A stretch of DNA of 64,000 bases, taken from positions 8,308,001-8,372,000 of the forward strand of contig OY744462.1 of NCBI GenBank assembly GCA_963556145.1, in the 5' to 3' direction. Shown piece after piece: positions 1 through 10,970 of this stretch (position 1 is its first letter; each line of letters starts with the position of its first letter). The position numbers and the translations under genes are program-made. The notes under the pieces were generated by a model. It ran no database searches, was not told the DNA's origin, and saw nothing but the letters and a program-made list of their open reading frames with translations. The DNA is from Hygrocybe punicea. Taxonomy: Eukaryota; Basidiomycota; Agaricomycetes; Agaricales; Hygrophoraceae.

Positions 1-1443
1 CTTCGAGTTTCGTGTCGATCATGTCGAGTTGGCCGAAGATATGGGCTTGGTTCGCGCGTAGTCGGTTCAGCTCCGTCGTCCAACAGGTTAGCTTTGAATG
101 GACCTCCACAACATACTCCAAGAGGCCGTCCGCGATCGTCGATATCTCCCTCTGCGTTTCCATCACCATCTTGCGCACTGCCCAGACGTGGTCATTGATT
201 CCGGCTCCGATCCGCAGGTGCTTGCATGGATTCTCTCGTCTTCCACCATCCCGCTCCGATTCCATATCCGGTTCGACGTCAGTCAATGTCTGCTTACTCG
301 TCGATGCCTCTCCGGTCCGCAGCTTGGGCTTCTTCACGGGCTTCGGTATTTTCTTCGCGACGATTTTCCTCTTCAGACTACCCGCCTTCGCCTTCCCTTT
401 TCTTTCCGCTTTTCCGGCTCCAGTGGCCGGTCCCTTCATCGACAGTCCGCAACGTCGTTTAAGCCTTTTGCACCGATCGCACGTGTATCCCTCGATTCCG
501 CGACAAACAGCGTTGGCGGTCACACATGCATCGCATTGCCGGATCCGGTACGATTGCATATACTACGGAATTGTTAGACGGAAATGATGAACGAGCCTGA
601 GTATCACTTACCCCCGGAATCTTTCCCTTCGGTTCCGTGTCCTCATTTCTGCTCGCATTCGAGAAATCGTCACCGCTGTTGTAGTCCCCGTGAACGGTTT
701 CGTTGTCCCGGTTGACCCTTGTATCCCAGTTGACCTTTTTGTTTTTGATCGCGTTAAGCGCTTGGAGTCTTTCGTATTTTCGTAGTTGTTGGTCGGACCA
801 GGTGCCCTCCTCATCCTCGCTTCCGTGATTGCTGGTTTGTGCGGTCTCCTCCTGGTCCCTTTCCATGGCTGCATCATCCCTTTTTGCTGCCTCTGCCGCC
901 TTTGCCCTTTCCACCTCCTCGATCCGCTTCTCCGCCTCCGCCCTCCTATTTATCTCCTCATATTGACGCGATTCCTCTGCCCGTTTCTGCTCGATCTGCT
1001 CTGCCTCCACGGCCCGTTGTTTCCTCGCTTCCTCCTCCTTTTCCTCCTGCAACCATAATGCTTCCCGACGCCTCGCCTCTTTCCGGTCCCGTTCGTATTC
1101 CTCCCAGCTCCACAACCACTCCTCGACCTCCACCACCATCTCTCTGCCCATCGAGAAGTCCCTTGGTTCCGTCACGTCAATTCCGTTGTCCTGGATTTCC
1201 GTCAGTATTCCCTTGTAGTTCTGCTGCCGGGTATCATTAGTCCATGCCGTTTACGGGAATGGGAACTCTTACCATGGCCCATCGTCATCTCACCACCCAT
1301 TGCCGTGCCTCGTTCTCGAATCCGTCGCATACAATATCGATTCCGGCCGCATCAACTTCTAGCAACTTGGCCACGGCGCTCTCGAAGTCTTGCCACGTTT
1401 CCGCATCGAGATTGTTGAGGAAATTGTCGTATTCTGTCGACAT
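1..1443 (-). CDS. coiled-coil protein with C-proximal Zn2Cys6-type cluster, 3' end outside window
   Basis: Three phase-0 exons can be joined on the minus strand: 1443-1294, 1223-612 and 562 to the window edge. The introns are 1293-1224 (GTGAGA...CGGCAG, with a CTAAT-like branch site) and 611-563 (GTAAGT...CCGTAG). The start ATG at 1443 opens MSTEYDNFLNNLDAET. The middle exon is a long Glu/Lys/Arg-rich coiled coil followed by an acidic, Ser-rich stretch. Exon 3 carries C-x2-C-x6-C-x7-C-x2-C-x6-C (CDAC...CDRCKRLKRRC), the spacing of the fungal binuclear zinc cluster, then a Lys/Pro-rich basic tract and another helical segment. In Gal4-type regulators this cluster is normally N-terminal, so its late position is odd. 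A sequence-specific DNA-binding role is inference. The family name is not recognised. All splice joins keep the frame, which supports a functional gene. Confidence 0.7.
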
Positions 1444-2345
1444 CTGGAGTTGGTATTGATGTTTGTTGGGTTTGTTGGGCTTGTTGAGGATGTTGTCGAG
1501 ATTGTTGAAGTCGCGTTGAAAAGTTTTCTTGTTTGTATTTGTTGCCCCGTCACGTGACCGTTGTTCCTTTATCCAGCCGTTTCGCCCCACCCTCTTTTAG
1601 TAGCTCCGGACCACAGCTTCCCGACGCTTCGATACCCGCTGGCTTCAATCTCGTTCACGTTGTACCATCGTTTCCGCCCATTTTCGACATCGCCTCCACT
1701 CATTTATTCCCACGACCCCAGTATCTTTGTTATTTCGTATGGATCGACCAGGGATGGTCTCTATCTGAGTCCTGACCAGATGTAGAGGCTCCAGGCCATC
1801 TGGACCCGAATCCTCTTCATATCCCACATCGTCCCCGTCCATTCCCATTCATGCATCGTCGATTCCGCCCGATTCCGGTCCTCTCCGTTGATTCCCCTCC
1901 GGATTCCCCTCCGGAATCGTTCATACTCAAGATGCGATGTCTCTAACAACCCAGAATCACTACGTATATAGTTATATATCATGTATCTACATTTCCCGTC
2001 TCCTAGTACATAGCATTCCTCCTATACTCCATTCCACTCCACTCCTATCAGTTACAGCCTTCGCTTGTAGTACATAGTTACTATAGCACAGGATCCCTCC
2101 CAGTAGTATAAAAGATGTACCCATATACTACAACCATATGATATTACATCCCATCATATTACATCTTATTATCCCGCTTCAGTTCTACACTTTTAGTCCT
2201 CGCTTCGTATTGTCTCCATTCCATATTCATAGTTCCCCTACTCTCCCTCTGACTCTGGAACCCCAGATTCAGGTTGGATTGACTAGACTACATAGAAACA
2301 CTTTACTCCTTTGATCTCTTTCTAGCAGATCACCCCTCACAGTAG
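1444..2345. other. intergenic, presumptive promoter of the minus-strand gene
   Basis: No convincing coding exon. The stretch is pyrimidine-rich on the plus strand near 1450-1900 and becomes AT-rich with repeated 'tccattcc/tcctat' motifs at 1980-2250. Short open frames on both strands lack any recognisable motif. Confidence 0.5.
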
Positions 2346-4313
2346 ATTCCTATTCCGGGTCTACAACAGAACTCGCCGTCACAGCGGCTACGATTTGATG
2401 GATACCTATCCGATCCGATCTAACTATTTAACGGAATCGGGCAAGGAGACCCAGCTTCAATGATAATCTACCTTTTTTATAATTCTGACCTATTAGAAGT
2501 CCCCAGATTCAAGTCAGAGCTCGCACTCGCGTATGTGGACGACACAGCCCTTTACGCAGAAGCAAGAAACTTCGAAGACGCGCACAAAACCATCAAAGAC
2601 ATGATGATGAGGGAAGGAGGGGCTTTGGACTGGTCAAAAGAACACAATTCCAGATTTGAACTTAGCAAATTTGCGCTGATCAACTTTTCGCAGAAGAAGG
2701 ATGTAAATCGGCCCAGTTTAGAGCTGCAAAACACGACCATTGTACCGACTACTTTTCACTGGTTCCTAGGAGTACTTTTCGATCAGGAGCTGCGATGGAA
2801 GGAGCATCACAAGAAGGTGATCACCAATGCAACTAAATGGACGCTGATGCTTCATAGAATCTCTAGGACGCAAAGGGGGCTCTCAGGAAAGCTTCTGAAA
2901 CGGCTCTACACAGCCATAGCAATACCCAAAATGTCATACGCGGCTGACGTTTGGTACACACCATTGCACACAGTTGAAGGCTCAAACAAGAAGAGAGGAT
3001 CAGTGGGGCTGACAAGAAGCCTAGAAAGGATTCAGAGAATGGTGGAACTACCCATTTCTGGGGCTCTGAGGACCGCGCCCAATGATCTAGTACTCCTACA
3101 CGCCGGACTGATGCCGATGGAGATGAGCTTACACAAAGCCTGCCACCGCGTGGCAGTTAGGATGGCAACACTGCAAGCAACACACCCTCTCCATAGGCCA
3201 GTTAGGACTTGCGCAAGACACCCCGTTATGAGACACAGATCCCCTCTGCACGTCCTCAATCACATTTACAAGATCAAACCGGACGAATTGGAAACAATCG
3301 CTGCGAAGGCGGCATGTGAAAATGAGAAGGCACCCTTTGACATATTTGTTGACACTTCTAGACAGGACTCTATAAGAAGATGCGAAGATGATCGCTCCGA
3401 TATAAAAGTCTTTACAGATGGCTCAAATATAGAAGGTGGAGTAGGGGCCGCAGCGGTTCTATACAGGAGGGGAAGGGCAGCTCCGAAGGTGCTGCAATAT
3501 CACCTAGGGTCATCACAGAAGCACACGACGCCAGAGGCAGAGATAGTCGGCACGATCCTGGCCTTGAGGATGATTGAAAAAGAGAAGTCCCCCACCTCCG
3601 TCTCCATATTCATAGACAGCCAGTCCACGTTACTGACGGCGGCTGCCCCCAAGCAGAAGCCTAATCAGCACCTTATCCTAAAGCTACGCAAGTATGTTAG
3701 GAGACTCAAATGTAGGCCAGGTGGACGACATATGCAAATTACGTTAAACTGGATCTCGGTGCACAGCGAAGTGGAGGGAAATGAAAGGGCTGATAAAGAG
3801 GTGAAAAAAGCTGCGGAGGGAAACAGCAGCAGAAAATCGATCTTACCCAAACTTTTACAGGAACCTCTACCAAACAACGCATCTGCGGTCAAAGGGCACT
3901 ACGGCAAGCTCCTCCTGGAAAAATGGGACGAGACATGGAAGAAATCCCCAAGATATGGCAAATTCAGCAGGATTGACCCAAGCCCGAGACTAAAAGACTT
4001 TCAGAAAATTCAGGCTGAGCTAAACAGATTTCAATCGTGCATGCTAACACAGTTCCGTACAGGGCACGTCCCGCTCAACAGGTATTTACACAGGATTCAT
4101 AAGACCAACATGGACGTCTGCATGGAATGCGGAGAAGACACCGAAACGATACATCACTGCATATTTGAGTCCAGGGCACACGATACTGGAAGAAGAAAAC
4201 TCAGGGCAGCGCTCGGCCGAGACGCCATGTCACTTTGATTTCTCTTGGCCTCTGCGCCAGGGGCCAAGAAATTTCTGGAATTTGTACAGGAAACAGGACG
4301 ATTTCGACAATAA
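2346..4313 (+). mobile_element. 5'-truncated Tad-like non-LTR retrotransposon (RT C-terminal part + RNase H)
   Basis: The readable frame starts near 2394 inside the reverse transcriptase (RFDGYLSDPI, then a TAA at 2421, then LFNGIGQGDPAS), passes the catalytic YVDD (about residue 26 from the first ATG at 2460), and continues through thumb/connection into an RNase H domain. The RNase H acids are visible: FTDGSN (D), TPEAEIV (E), IFIDSQST (D) and HSEVEGNERADKE. A Cys-His knuckle (CMECG...HHC) follows. A second in-frame stop (TGA 4236-4238) interrupts a tail that would otherwise run to a TAA at 4311-4313 (KKFLEFVQETGRF). The upstream endonuclease and ORF1 are absent, as expected of incomplete reverse transcription. 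A pyrimidine-rich 3' UTR follows at 4330-4380. The copy is dead. Domain order fits the Tad/I group of LINEs; the clade is inferred. Confidence 0.9.
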
Positions 4314-5218
4314 CTACGACGGGTCCCCGACCTTCTATCCCCTCCGTCACCCCCTCCTCCCCCCTCCTCCCCCCTGCTCCAGAACGGGAATCCTGGCGAA
4401 TGTTCAAAAGTTGAGATAGACTTGCGCTTACCTATTATCCTTATTTATAGATTCTCACCTGTTTCACGCCCCTCCCATGCAAGTCAGCTCATGACTGAGC
4501 ACTTGTTAGCTTCAACCCCCAACACGACATCTTACGCCAGATGGGAGAGGCCTCCTCATTAGTCATAGCAGGCACCTAAAACACTACAGGATGTGGTGGG
4601 CCTCTGGGGGGCATATGCCCGTCAGAGGGGCATTTGCAGCTCAAGGGACAGGTTTAGGACAGGGTCCAAATTTTTTAGATAGCTTCCTTGCCTCGCATGT
4701 AAAGTCCGACATAGGGTGCACCCTAAGTGACTATAAATTTGGATTTAAAAAAAGGATTATTCTATTCGGCTCCCCAGGGTGCACACTTAGGCACACAATG
4801 CCCCCCCCAGGGCATCCCAATCTAATGTGCACCCCCATCATTATCGAGAATTCATCATTTATTTACCAAATGGGGGTGACCGGCCAGTATCTTATCATCA
4901 GTTAAATAATAGAGTTGACTACAAGTTTTTCGATCATGGCCCGTGCCTGCGTCTCGCCGGTTTTGACGTGTTGGCGAAGCCAACACAACGGACTTTCAGG
5001 TGATATTGAACAGTTCTGACTTTGTGTTTTCAGAGTCTGGCTCCAGATCCAGCTGCCATCCACCACCACCATAACGCAGCCGTGACGACTCGGACAACAA
5101 CGCCGCTGCAACACCATCATTACCCACGATGGTTTAGTGGCCACCCCATTTCAATGATGGTGGCTGACGACGATGGACGACCCTTCAACGGAACAATCGA
5201 CAAGAACTCTCAACCAGA
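4314..5218. other. intergenic after LINE
   Basis: No gene is supported. The first 100 bases are the LINE 3' UTR. The rest has several short GTGCAC/GGGCAT-type inverted motifs and one copy of the SINE-like 3' end listed separately. The last 200 bases would be the 5' region of the eIF2-beta-like gene. Confidence 0.5.
4740..4805 (-). repeat. SINE-like 3' end, copy 1
   Basis: On the minus strand this reads GTGCACCCTGGGGAGCC, then GAATAGAATAATCC and an oligo-T/A run. Near-identical ends occur at 16850-16930 (+) and 41340-41400 (-), each passing from the same GGGG-GCC-AATAGAAC core into an A/T-rich simple-repeat tail. That is the layout of a short retrotransposed element ending in a tail. Element length and promoter boxes could not be defined. 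Confidence 0.4.
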
Positions 5219-6396
5219 ATGGCTTCAGAAGAACCTTTATTTGATCCTTCGCTGAAAAAGCACAAGAAAAAACATGTCGCTACAGCCGTAATGGGTTTGT
5301 GGGTGGGGAAGACGGTGTGGACGAAAAAAAGGAGGATGACGAGTTCAAGGCAATGTTTGGAGACATGAAGAAGAAGAAGAAAAAGAAGGAGATCCTGATT
5401 GATTTGGTGGGTTGCGTCTTTCACAATGAACATCTGTATTTTACTTTTGCCCCACAGGGCGAAGACGGCTCCGGTACATCCACTCCCATAGCAGCCCCAA
5501 CTGCAAGCATAGCTCCTGCTGCCTCGGAGGACCTGGACTTCTCTGACATCAAGAAAAAGAAGAAATCTGTCAAGAAAAAGACCATGTTGGATTTGGAGGC
5601 CTTTGAGAAGGAACTCAACGAGTCCAAGGCAAAAGATGCAGGCGATGATGAGGGTGCAGATGAAGTCGAACAGCTGCCAGAAGTCGACGATGTTGAGCTT
5701 GGGGAGGACCCCTTTGCCCAGACTAGGGATATTCCGGCTGGCATCGATGCTGGGAATGAAGCTTGGCTAAAAAGCGATTGCGATTATACATACCAAGAGG
5801 CACGCCTTACCATCAATGCTTCATTACTCACCGTATTCATAGCTGTTTTCCCACAGCTCCTGCAGCGATTCTACCTCGCTCTCCATGCCACTAATCCTTC
5901 TCTACTAAACTCCACCGGCAAACGCTACACAATTGCACCTCCATCCATTCATCGAGAAGGCAACAAAAAGACCCTCTTTGCAAACATCACCGAAATCTGC
6001 AAACGGATGCATCGACAGCTGGAACATGTTATACAGTTTTTGTTCACCGAAATGGGTACAACAGGGTCAGTCGACGGTGCGGGATGTTTGGTCATCAAAG
6101 GTAGATTTCAACAGAAACAGGTCGAGAACGTATTGAGACGATATATTGGTTCGTCGTCGTCCTTTTTTTCTGTCATTGCCCAGCTAAAATGTCCATTCCA
6201 TTCGTATGTAGTGGAATACGTCACCTGCAAGACTTGCAAATCACCTGACACTCTGCTCACGAAGGAAACGCGCATATTCTTCATGACGTGCGAATCATGT
6301 GGCTCACGGCAGTCCATCAATGCTATCAAGAGCGGTTTCCAAGCGCAAGTGAGGAAGAGGAGTAAGAATGATGGATGCCCTGCCATCTCGTGTTGA
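5219..6396 (+). pseudogene. SUI3: eIF2-beta (SUI3) homolog, probably decayed
   Basis: Encodes most of translation initiation factor eIF2 beta, which links eIF2 to eIF5 and Met-tRNAi recruitment. Seen: N-terminal [14 protein letters not shown] at 5219, lysine blocks ([17 protein letters not shown]), the conserved core, and a C4 zinc ribbon (CKTC...CESC). Three introns, 5407-5457, 5800-5856 and 6149-6211, are multiples of three without stops, so one frame reads through all of them; the second starts GC rather than GT. Oddities: the ATG frame and the downstream frame differ (shift between about 5281 and 5299). Several residues I expect to be conserved look altered by CpG deamination: SDRDY reads SDCDY, HRQPEH reads HRQLEH, GAGRL reads GAGCL, and SRRS reads SRQS. 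I infer a decayed second copy, but an expressed divergent gene is not excluded. Confidence 0.75.
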
Positions 6397-6680
6397 CAGA
6401 GGGCTCGCCGTGGTGTGGGATGCGTAGGGATGCTTCCACATTCACGCTCGGTCATATTTGGATTGCTGCCTTGCCTCAGACAGCTGCTTTCTTATAGTCT
6501 TACCGTCCTATACTTCAATCGTAATGTTGTGTCAAGACAAAGGATATATACATGGTACATTACCAAAGCAACAAAGACAAGATTAAATTGAAGAAAGCAT
6601 GCTATCGTAGTCCTGGTGATTAGGCCATGATCGGCCCCAGCATAATTGAAAACAGGGCAATTGGTTGATTTGGCAAGCTT
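6397..6680. other. short spacer between convergent relics
   Basis: It separates the 3' ends of the eIF2-beta-like and Cac2-like relics, which converge. No gene is seen; the end of the minus-strand reading frame of the Cac2 relic falls just beyond it at 6681. Confidence 0.5.
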
Positions 6681-7848
6681 TTAAGGGTCGAGACCACCAA
6701 CTTGCGTCAACACAACACGTCGTTTCTTTTTTGGCGGACCTCCCCATTATTTTCACGTCGTCACTGGTGTCTTGGCCTTTGTCGAGCTCAGACACAGATG
6801 ATGAGGCATTGTCATCCCCGCTGTGTGGCGGGGTCAACTGCTTCGTCATACATTTCTTAGACACAGTAGTCGAAATGGCATGTGGCAGGCCAATGTGTGA
6901 GCTCGAAGGCGTTGCTGCAGGCGTCAGAATAGTTGACGGAACTTGGCTAGAGCCAGAGGTGGAGTATGTCATGGGAACCGAATGGTGTTGCGCGATTGAT
7001 TGCAGCTGGAGGGAATGTTGTTGCGTGTGGTGAGCCGGGAGTATCTCGTCGAATATGATGATCATACCGTAGCCATCACGGGACGAAAGAACAAGGCCTT
7101 GCCCATCCGGCGACCTGGTCAGTCAACCGTGACACAGCGATAGTAAGATACATACCAAGTCATATCTGTGAATTCATTGTAATGCAGCTTTGTGAGCAGA
7201 CAGACAGGCCCAGACTGCTGCGTATCGTAGATCGCAACAGTGTCCATAGTGACCACTGCAAACAGCATACGATCAGGCAGCGCAAAGACCGATCCGGTGC
7301 TTGAGAGTATCGCAGATGGCATGGGTGTCGAAGGCTTTGAGGTGGTGGGTGTTGGTGGTTGAAGCAGTTCAGTAGGAGAATAGGCCGGGGACGGCATGGT
7401 GAAAACTGGTCCACATGACACCGAACCCGCGATGCGTGGGGTAGGCATGGCAATGGACTGAGATGTTATAGACAATCGCCGTGGTGACAAGACAGATTCG
7501 GGACCTGCATCGTGTGTTGCGCCAGACGCTGGGCCGAGAACGTCAACTGCTACCAATCCTTCCTTTCCCTTCTCCAATGTTGTCGTCTTCATCTCGCTCA
7601 CAGAATCCGCGCCAACCACACCTTGTCGGAGCTCATATAACACGGGCGAGAATCTCACCGCAACGCTTGCCTTCTTGTGACCCGGGAGCTGGGCGATAGG
7701 CGGACGCTGATGAGGGGTCGCTGATCTCGGAGGTGTTGATGAATGGACAACCCTTCCTGCCCCACATGGGGGCCATCTCTTCGACCTTGGTTGGTGAGCG
7801 TGACGAACCCAGAATGCCATCCTCAAACTGTCCTACATGGCGCCGCAT
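6681..7848 (-). pseudogene. CAC2: CAF-1 p60 / Cac2 WD40 relic (C-terminal part)
   Basis: Chromatin assembly factor 1 subunit B is a WD40 protein that helps deposit H3-H4 at replication forks. Recognisable pieces on the minus strand: GQFEDG (about 7835), AQLPGHKKASVAVRFSP, the blade sequence FAVVTMDTVAIYDTQQ and LHYNEFTDMTW, then after an intron (GTATGT...ACCAG, about 7156-7115) SPDGQGLVLSSRDGYG, the low-complexity tail and a C-terminal PPKKKRRVVLTQVGGLDP ending at TAA 6681-6683. Two frameshifts are needed, one between GQFED and AQLPGHKK (about 7690) and one just before PPKKKRR (about 6740). The N-terminal WD repeats are missing upstream of 7848. It is therefore a truncated, frameshifted pseudogene. 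The C-terminal match is very specific, so I am confident of the identity. Confidence 0.85.
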
Positions 7849-7965
7849 TCATGAGGTTGTACAACTTGCTGCAGGGTCTGACGCGGGCACCACTTGGCGC
7901 AGGGTGTAGGATGTGACACGGGCAACCATGGACCATATGGGTCGTTACCCGCAACACTAGTAGTT

Positions 7966-8388
7966 AACTCCCCGATCTTATATCCTTATCTTGTCCAGTG
8001 CTAATAATTCTTACTGCCACCGCCAGCCCTCCACTTCTTTGTCACTATATTTCCCTGAGCGCAATGCATATGTCACTTTACTTCCAAAAACCAATCCACC
8101 TGCACACGATGCATTACTCAAGTCAGCTCTTATTCATGTAGTTCAGCTTCGTGAAGCTGCCCTTCAAATATGCTGCAAAAAGGGCCAATAGGAGATGAGT
8201 TATGGAACAGTCTATTGGCTGCCAAGAAGGAGCTCGAGGTCGAGATTATGGAAGTTGTTGCGGTGGCCAACACCTTTGTAGAAGGTTGGGGAACTCTTGT
8301 TTTCCAGATTGCAAATGAAAAGATTGCAAATGAAAAGTTGTGCAGCGCATATTTGACCAAACCGAGACGAGAGCCTTTTTCGATGTGA
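7966..8388 (+). pseudogene. SEC66: Sec66 (Sec71) translocon subunit relic
   Basis: Sec66 is the small membrane subunit of the Sec62/63 complex for post-translational import into the ER. Seen in two frames: SYILIL (remnant of the N-terminal membrane segment), YFPERNAYVTLLPKTNPP, ALLKSALI, then an internal deletion and frame change at about 8165, and LQKGPIGDELWNSLLAAKK, EVEIMEVVAVANTFVEGWG and FQIANEK. A 15-bp tandem duplication (IANEK twice, 8308-8337) is also present. Upstream and middle segments of the family are lost. The relic lies head to head with the Cac2 relic, about 120 bp away. Confidence 0.75.
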
Positions 8389-9198
8389 TGATCTCTGTAA
8401 AAATATGTTATAATGCCCTTTCCCCTACTCGCTACCCATGCCCTCACTCCTACTCCCAGCCCCTACCCATAGCCCTTCCATCCCTTTCTACCTCACAAAG
8501 GCAGACAGGCATGTCAATTGATGTGCCGCTGGCCTTCGTGAGTATTGTTAAGGTAGAAGGATACCAGGGGACCGGGGGGTTGTCGCAACATTGGCTGCCC
8601 TTTCGTTGCGGGATCATAATAGTTGTGATTCCAGACGGCTGGCCTCTGGCACATAGTGATAGTATTAGGTCCCGTTTAGTCTATACTTGCTCCGTTCTGT
8701 CTAATTCTCTTTCACTACTGTGCCTCCCCATTCCACCCTATTCCCCAAGAAAATGTTCCTCACTCTCAAACATAACAGTCCATGGGATGGGAGATAGTGG
8801 GCGGTGCCAACGGTGGCAAGTTGGCATGTAAACGGTGTAATAAGACAGTGTATTCATACTCTTACCGATAATCTAACGTCATTGAGCCCAACTTGGGGCC
8901 TTTACTGACTGGCCCGAGGCCTGCTCGCTGTGACAGCTGAGACCTGCCTCCTAGGCGATCGACTGTGTCCAAGGACCGAGAACGGCTTAGTGCACCCTGC
9001 TATCATCGCTCAACCTGTGGACACTCTTCACAACATTGCTCGGCCAGCCGACGCTCTCTTCGCATAGCCTGATACCATTGCATAGTTCTCGCGCAGCCTG
9101 CCGTCATCGTTGCACAGCCTCATTGTCTTGTATATTCTTGACATCCTCCAAGCCTACATCCCATTCCCTCCACTAGCAAGAAACCCGTTATTGAACAA
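8389..9198. other. intergenic with one copy of the 53-bp palindrome
   Basis: No coding exon is supported. It contains the palindrome at 8491-8543. At 8940-9150 it has loosely repeated pyrimidine-rich phrases ('catcgctcaacct', 'cattgctcggcc', 'cattgcatag', 'catcgttgcacagcc'), a degenerate tandem pattern of unknown meaning. Confidence 0.4.
8491..8543. repeat. 53-bp palindrome family, copy a
   Basis: CCTCACAAAGGC at one end pairs with GCCTTCGTGAG at the other around a central ATGTCAATTGATGT. It is a member of the seven-copy family whose best copy is at 27841-27893; the differences here are mostly CG to TG or CA. Confidence 0.7.
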
Positions 9199-9565
9199 AT
9201 GAAGGTAAGTAAGATGGAGGAATAGACAGATGGACAGTACTCACCTTTCAAAGATGCCAACGCTATGCACCTTCTTTGAAGTGTCCCTAACGGGCTGCAA
9301 TGCGGAAAAACTTCTCCTAGGCACGCGGAATGGCATGGGACACCGTCTGACCCCCTCCCAAACGAAAAAACTCAACAAACAACATGGATTTCGGGTCGAT
9401 CAAGCCAAATATAATGCGGATGGGACATACAGCATTGTGGTACAAAAGAATGGAAAGCCGCATGGCAAAGTTTTAGCGGCAATGGTGGTTAATCTGCAGG
9501 TGGACACAAGTGGTGCGGTGGTCGGCAGGCTCAGTATTGATGCTCAAAAAAGGGGAAATCTTTAG
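9199..9565 (+). CDS. small hypothetical protein (105 aa)
   Basis: ATGAAG at 9199 is followed by a 49-bp GT-AG intron (9205-9253, GTAAGT...TTTCAAAG). Exon 2 then starts ATGCCAACG in phase 0 and runs to a stop at 9563-9565. The product has no signal peptide or membrane segment. A central Lys/Gln-rich stretch (TPSQTKKLNKQHGFRVDQ) is followed by alternating beta-like segments (GTYSIVVQKNGKPHGKVLAAMVV). The ORF may simply begin at the exon-2 ATG. No family is recognised. The splice signals make a real gene possible but do not prove it. Confidence 0.4.
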
Positions 9566-9999
9566 TTTTCTTGAAAAGGGTGGTGGGATAGTCACAATAG
9601 AGTGGACTTAACTTCTTATCAACAGATGATGAGGTCAATCATGGACACTCTGCTAATAACAAGTGCATACACAGCGATGACTAATGAACTGTGGTTAGGA
9701 CATTTGTGAACTCTGGGAGTTGTGCATTAATAAGCCGAGATTCGTATCGTTCAGTAGAAAAGCAACGATTTCCTTCCAATCCACATGAGACCAGTACTCC
9801 CGCGCGTGAGGTAACAGATTGCAGCAAAAGGTGAAACTAAAGGCAAGACCTTCGATCAGGGGATTCTGAGTGCAAGGCCAGCCGCATCCTCATGGTGGGA
9901 CGAGTTCGTTCCAACAAAAATTGGAGCCTTCTTCTACCGTTCCTTGACTAGACCGAATGAATTCTTGTTTCAGAGGTCGTCAAATTAAAACCATTCCCC
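9566..9999. other. no gene seen
   Basis: AT-rich spacer. A possible splice acceptor (TTGTTTCAG at about 9973) lies just before the next small ORF, so part of this region may be an intron or 5' exon of it. Confidence 0.4.
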
Positions 10000-10227
10000 A
10001 TGGAGATGCCAAATGAACGGACTTCTCTCATTCTTGATGACAGGCCAATTAAACAGGTTTCCCTAGATCGTTTTGGTGGCACCTGTTGTGCACCTTTAGT
10101 GTTTACATATGAAGAGATCCGTTGGATTTGCCTCGATTATGAGTACCCCACATGTTTGGTGTTTTTTGATCCAGAGTCTGTTATGACAGCTTTCAATGAG
10201 GAACCACGGATGCGACCCATGAAATAG
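10000..10227 (+). CDS. small hypothetical protein (75 aa) or exon
   Basis: An uninterrupted ATG-to-TAG frame with a globular-looking composition (Cys pair in GGTCCAP, aromatic-rich EEIRWICLDYEYPTCLVFFDPE). No family is recognised. The acceptor-like CAG upstream suggests it could be the last exon of a longer gene. Nothing in the neighbourhood indicates a role; it may also belong to the 5' part of the adjacent MULE. Confidence 0.3.
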   Translation: MEMPNERTSLILDDRPIKQVSLDRFGGTCCAPLVFTYEEIRWICLDYEYPTCLVFFDPESVMTAFNEEPRMRPMK

Positions 10228-10970
10228 CTCACTGTTAAATCAGTATACGCTGGTTTGTACTCGGACCTGAATTGAGATCGTTTTGACAGATTTGCAATAT
10301 ACCACGAGCCTGTTGACCAAACAGACCATGGTGCCAAACAGGCTGACGTTTACAAACTGAAATGTCAGCCACCACGACCGATGGATCTTCTCAGCCAAAA
10401 CTTGAAGGCTGCGCTTCACGTTGAGCCTTCCGGAGCTTGAGCTCATAATGAATACGCCCTCAGATGCTTCTCCTAGCACCCCAGGGTCGTCTCTCCTAAT
10501 TTTCATGAGGTATTTTGGTTGTCAAGCCGGAGCTCGAGCTCGTTTCGAGTACGCCGTCTCAGAGGCGTTTGCTCTTAAATACAGGAATGTGAGGTACGAC
10601 CAGCCATACCACTCTTTTTGTGCCATCCACTCCTTATGCTCTTGCTCACAGTTGCTATGTTTTGCTTTACAATCGTTGGCTGTAAACTGCCAAATACTAC
10701 TTTCATTGTCGTCCTTTGTCCCGGTGTCAATTTATCCTGGTTGCTATTCGTTGTTCTACTGTCTTTTTTTCTCATCCTTATACCCTCAGTTTTATGGAAT
10801 CACTTTATACGTGGGGCTGCCAAAGTTTTTGCTTCAAGTGTTGTCAGTGAGTCTTTGTACCCAAGCGCTGTCGAATTTTTGGGACTGACGAAGCCCTCCC
10901 GCTTATGCAGATGACCGCGTCTTTTCTTATTGAAAAGTCCCTTAAGCCTTAGTATTGATATACATGCTCA
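10228..10970. other. region upstream of the Ulp1-MULE gene
   Basis: It holds an imperfect ~45-bp tandem pair (GGAGCTTGAGCTC... at 10434 and GGAGCTCGAGCTC... at 10529). A possible first exon runs ATG 10448 to 10509, ending ATGAG|GTATTT. A pyrimidine/TG-rich stretch follows at 10600-10880. The last 20 bases look like an intron end (ATGCTCAG). Upstream exons of the transposase gene probably lie here but could not be assigned. Confidence 0.35.
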
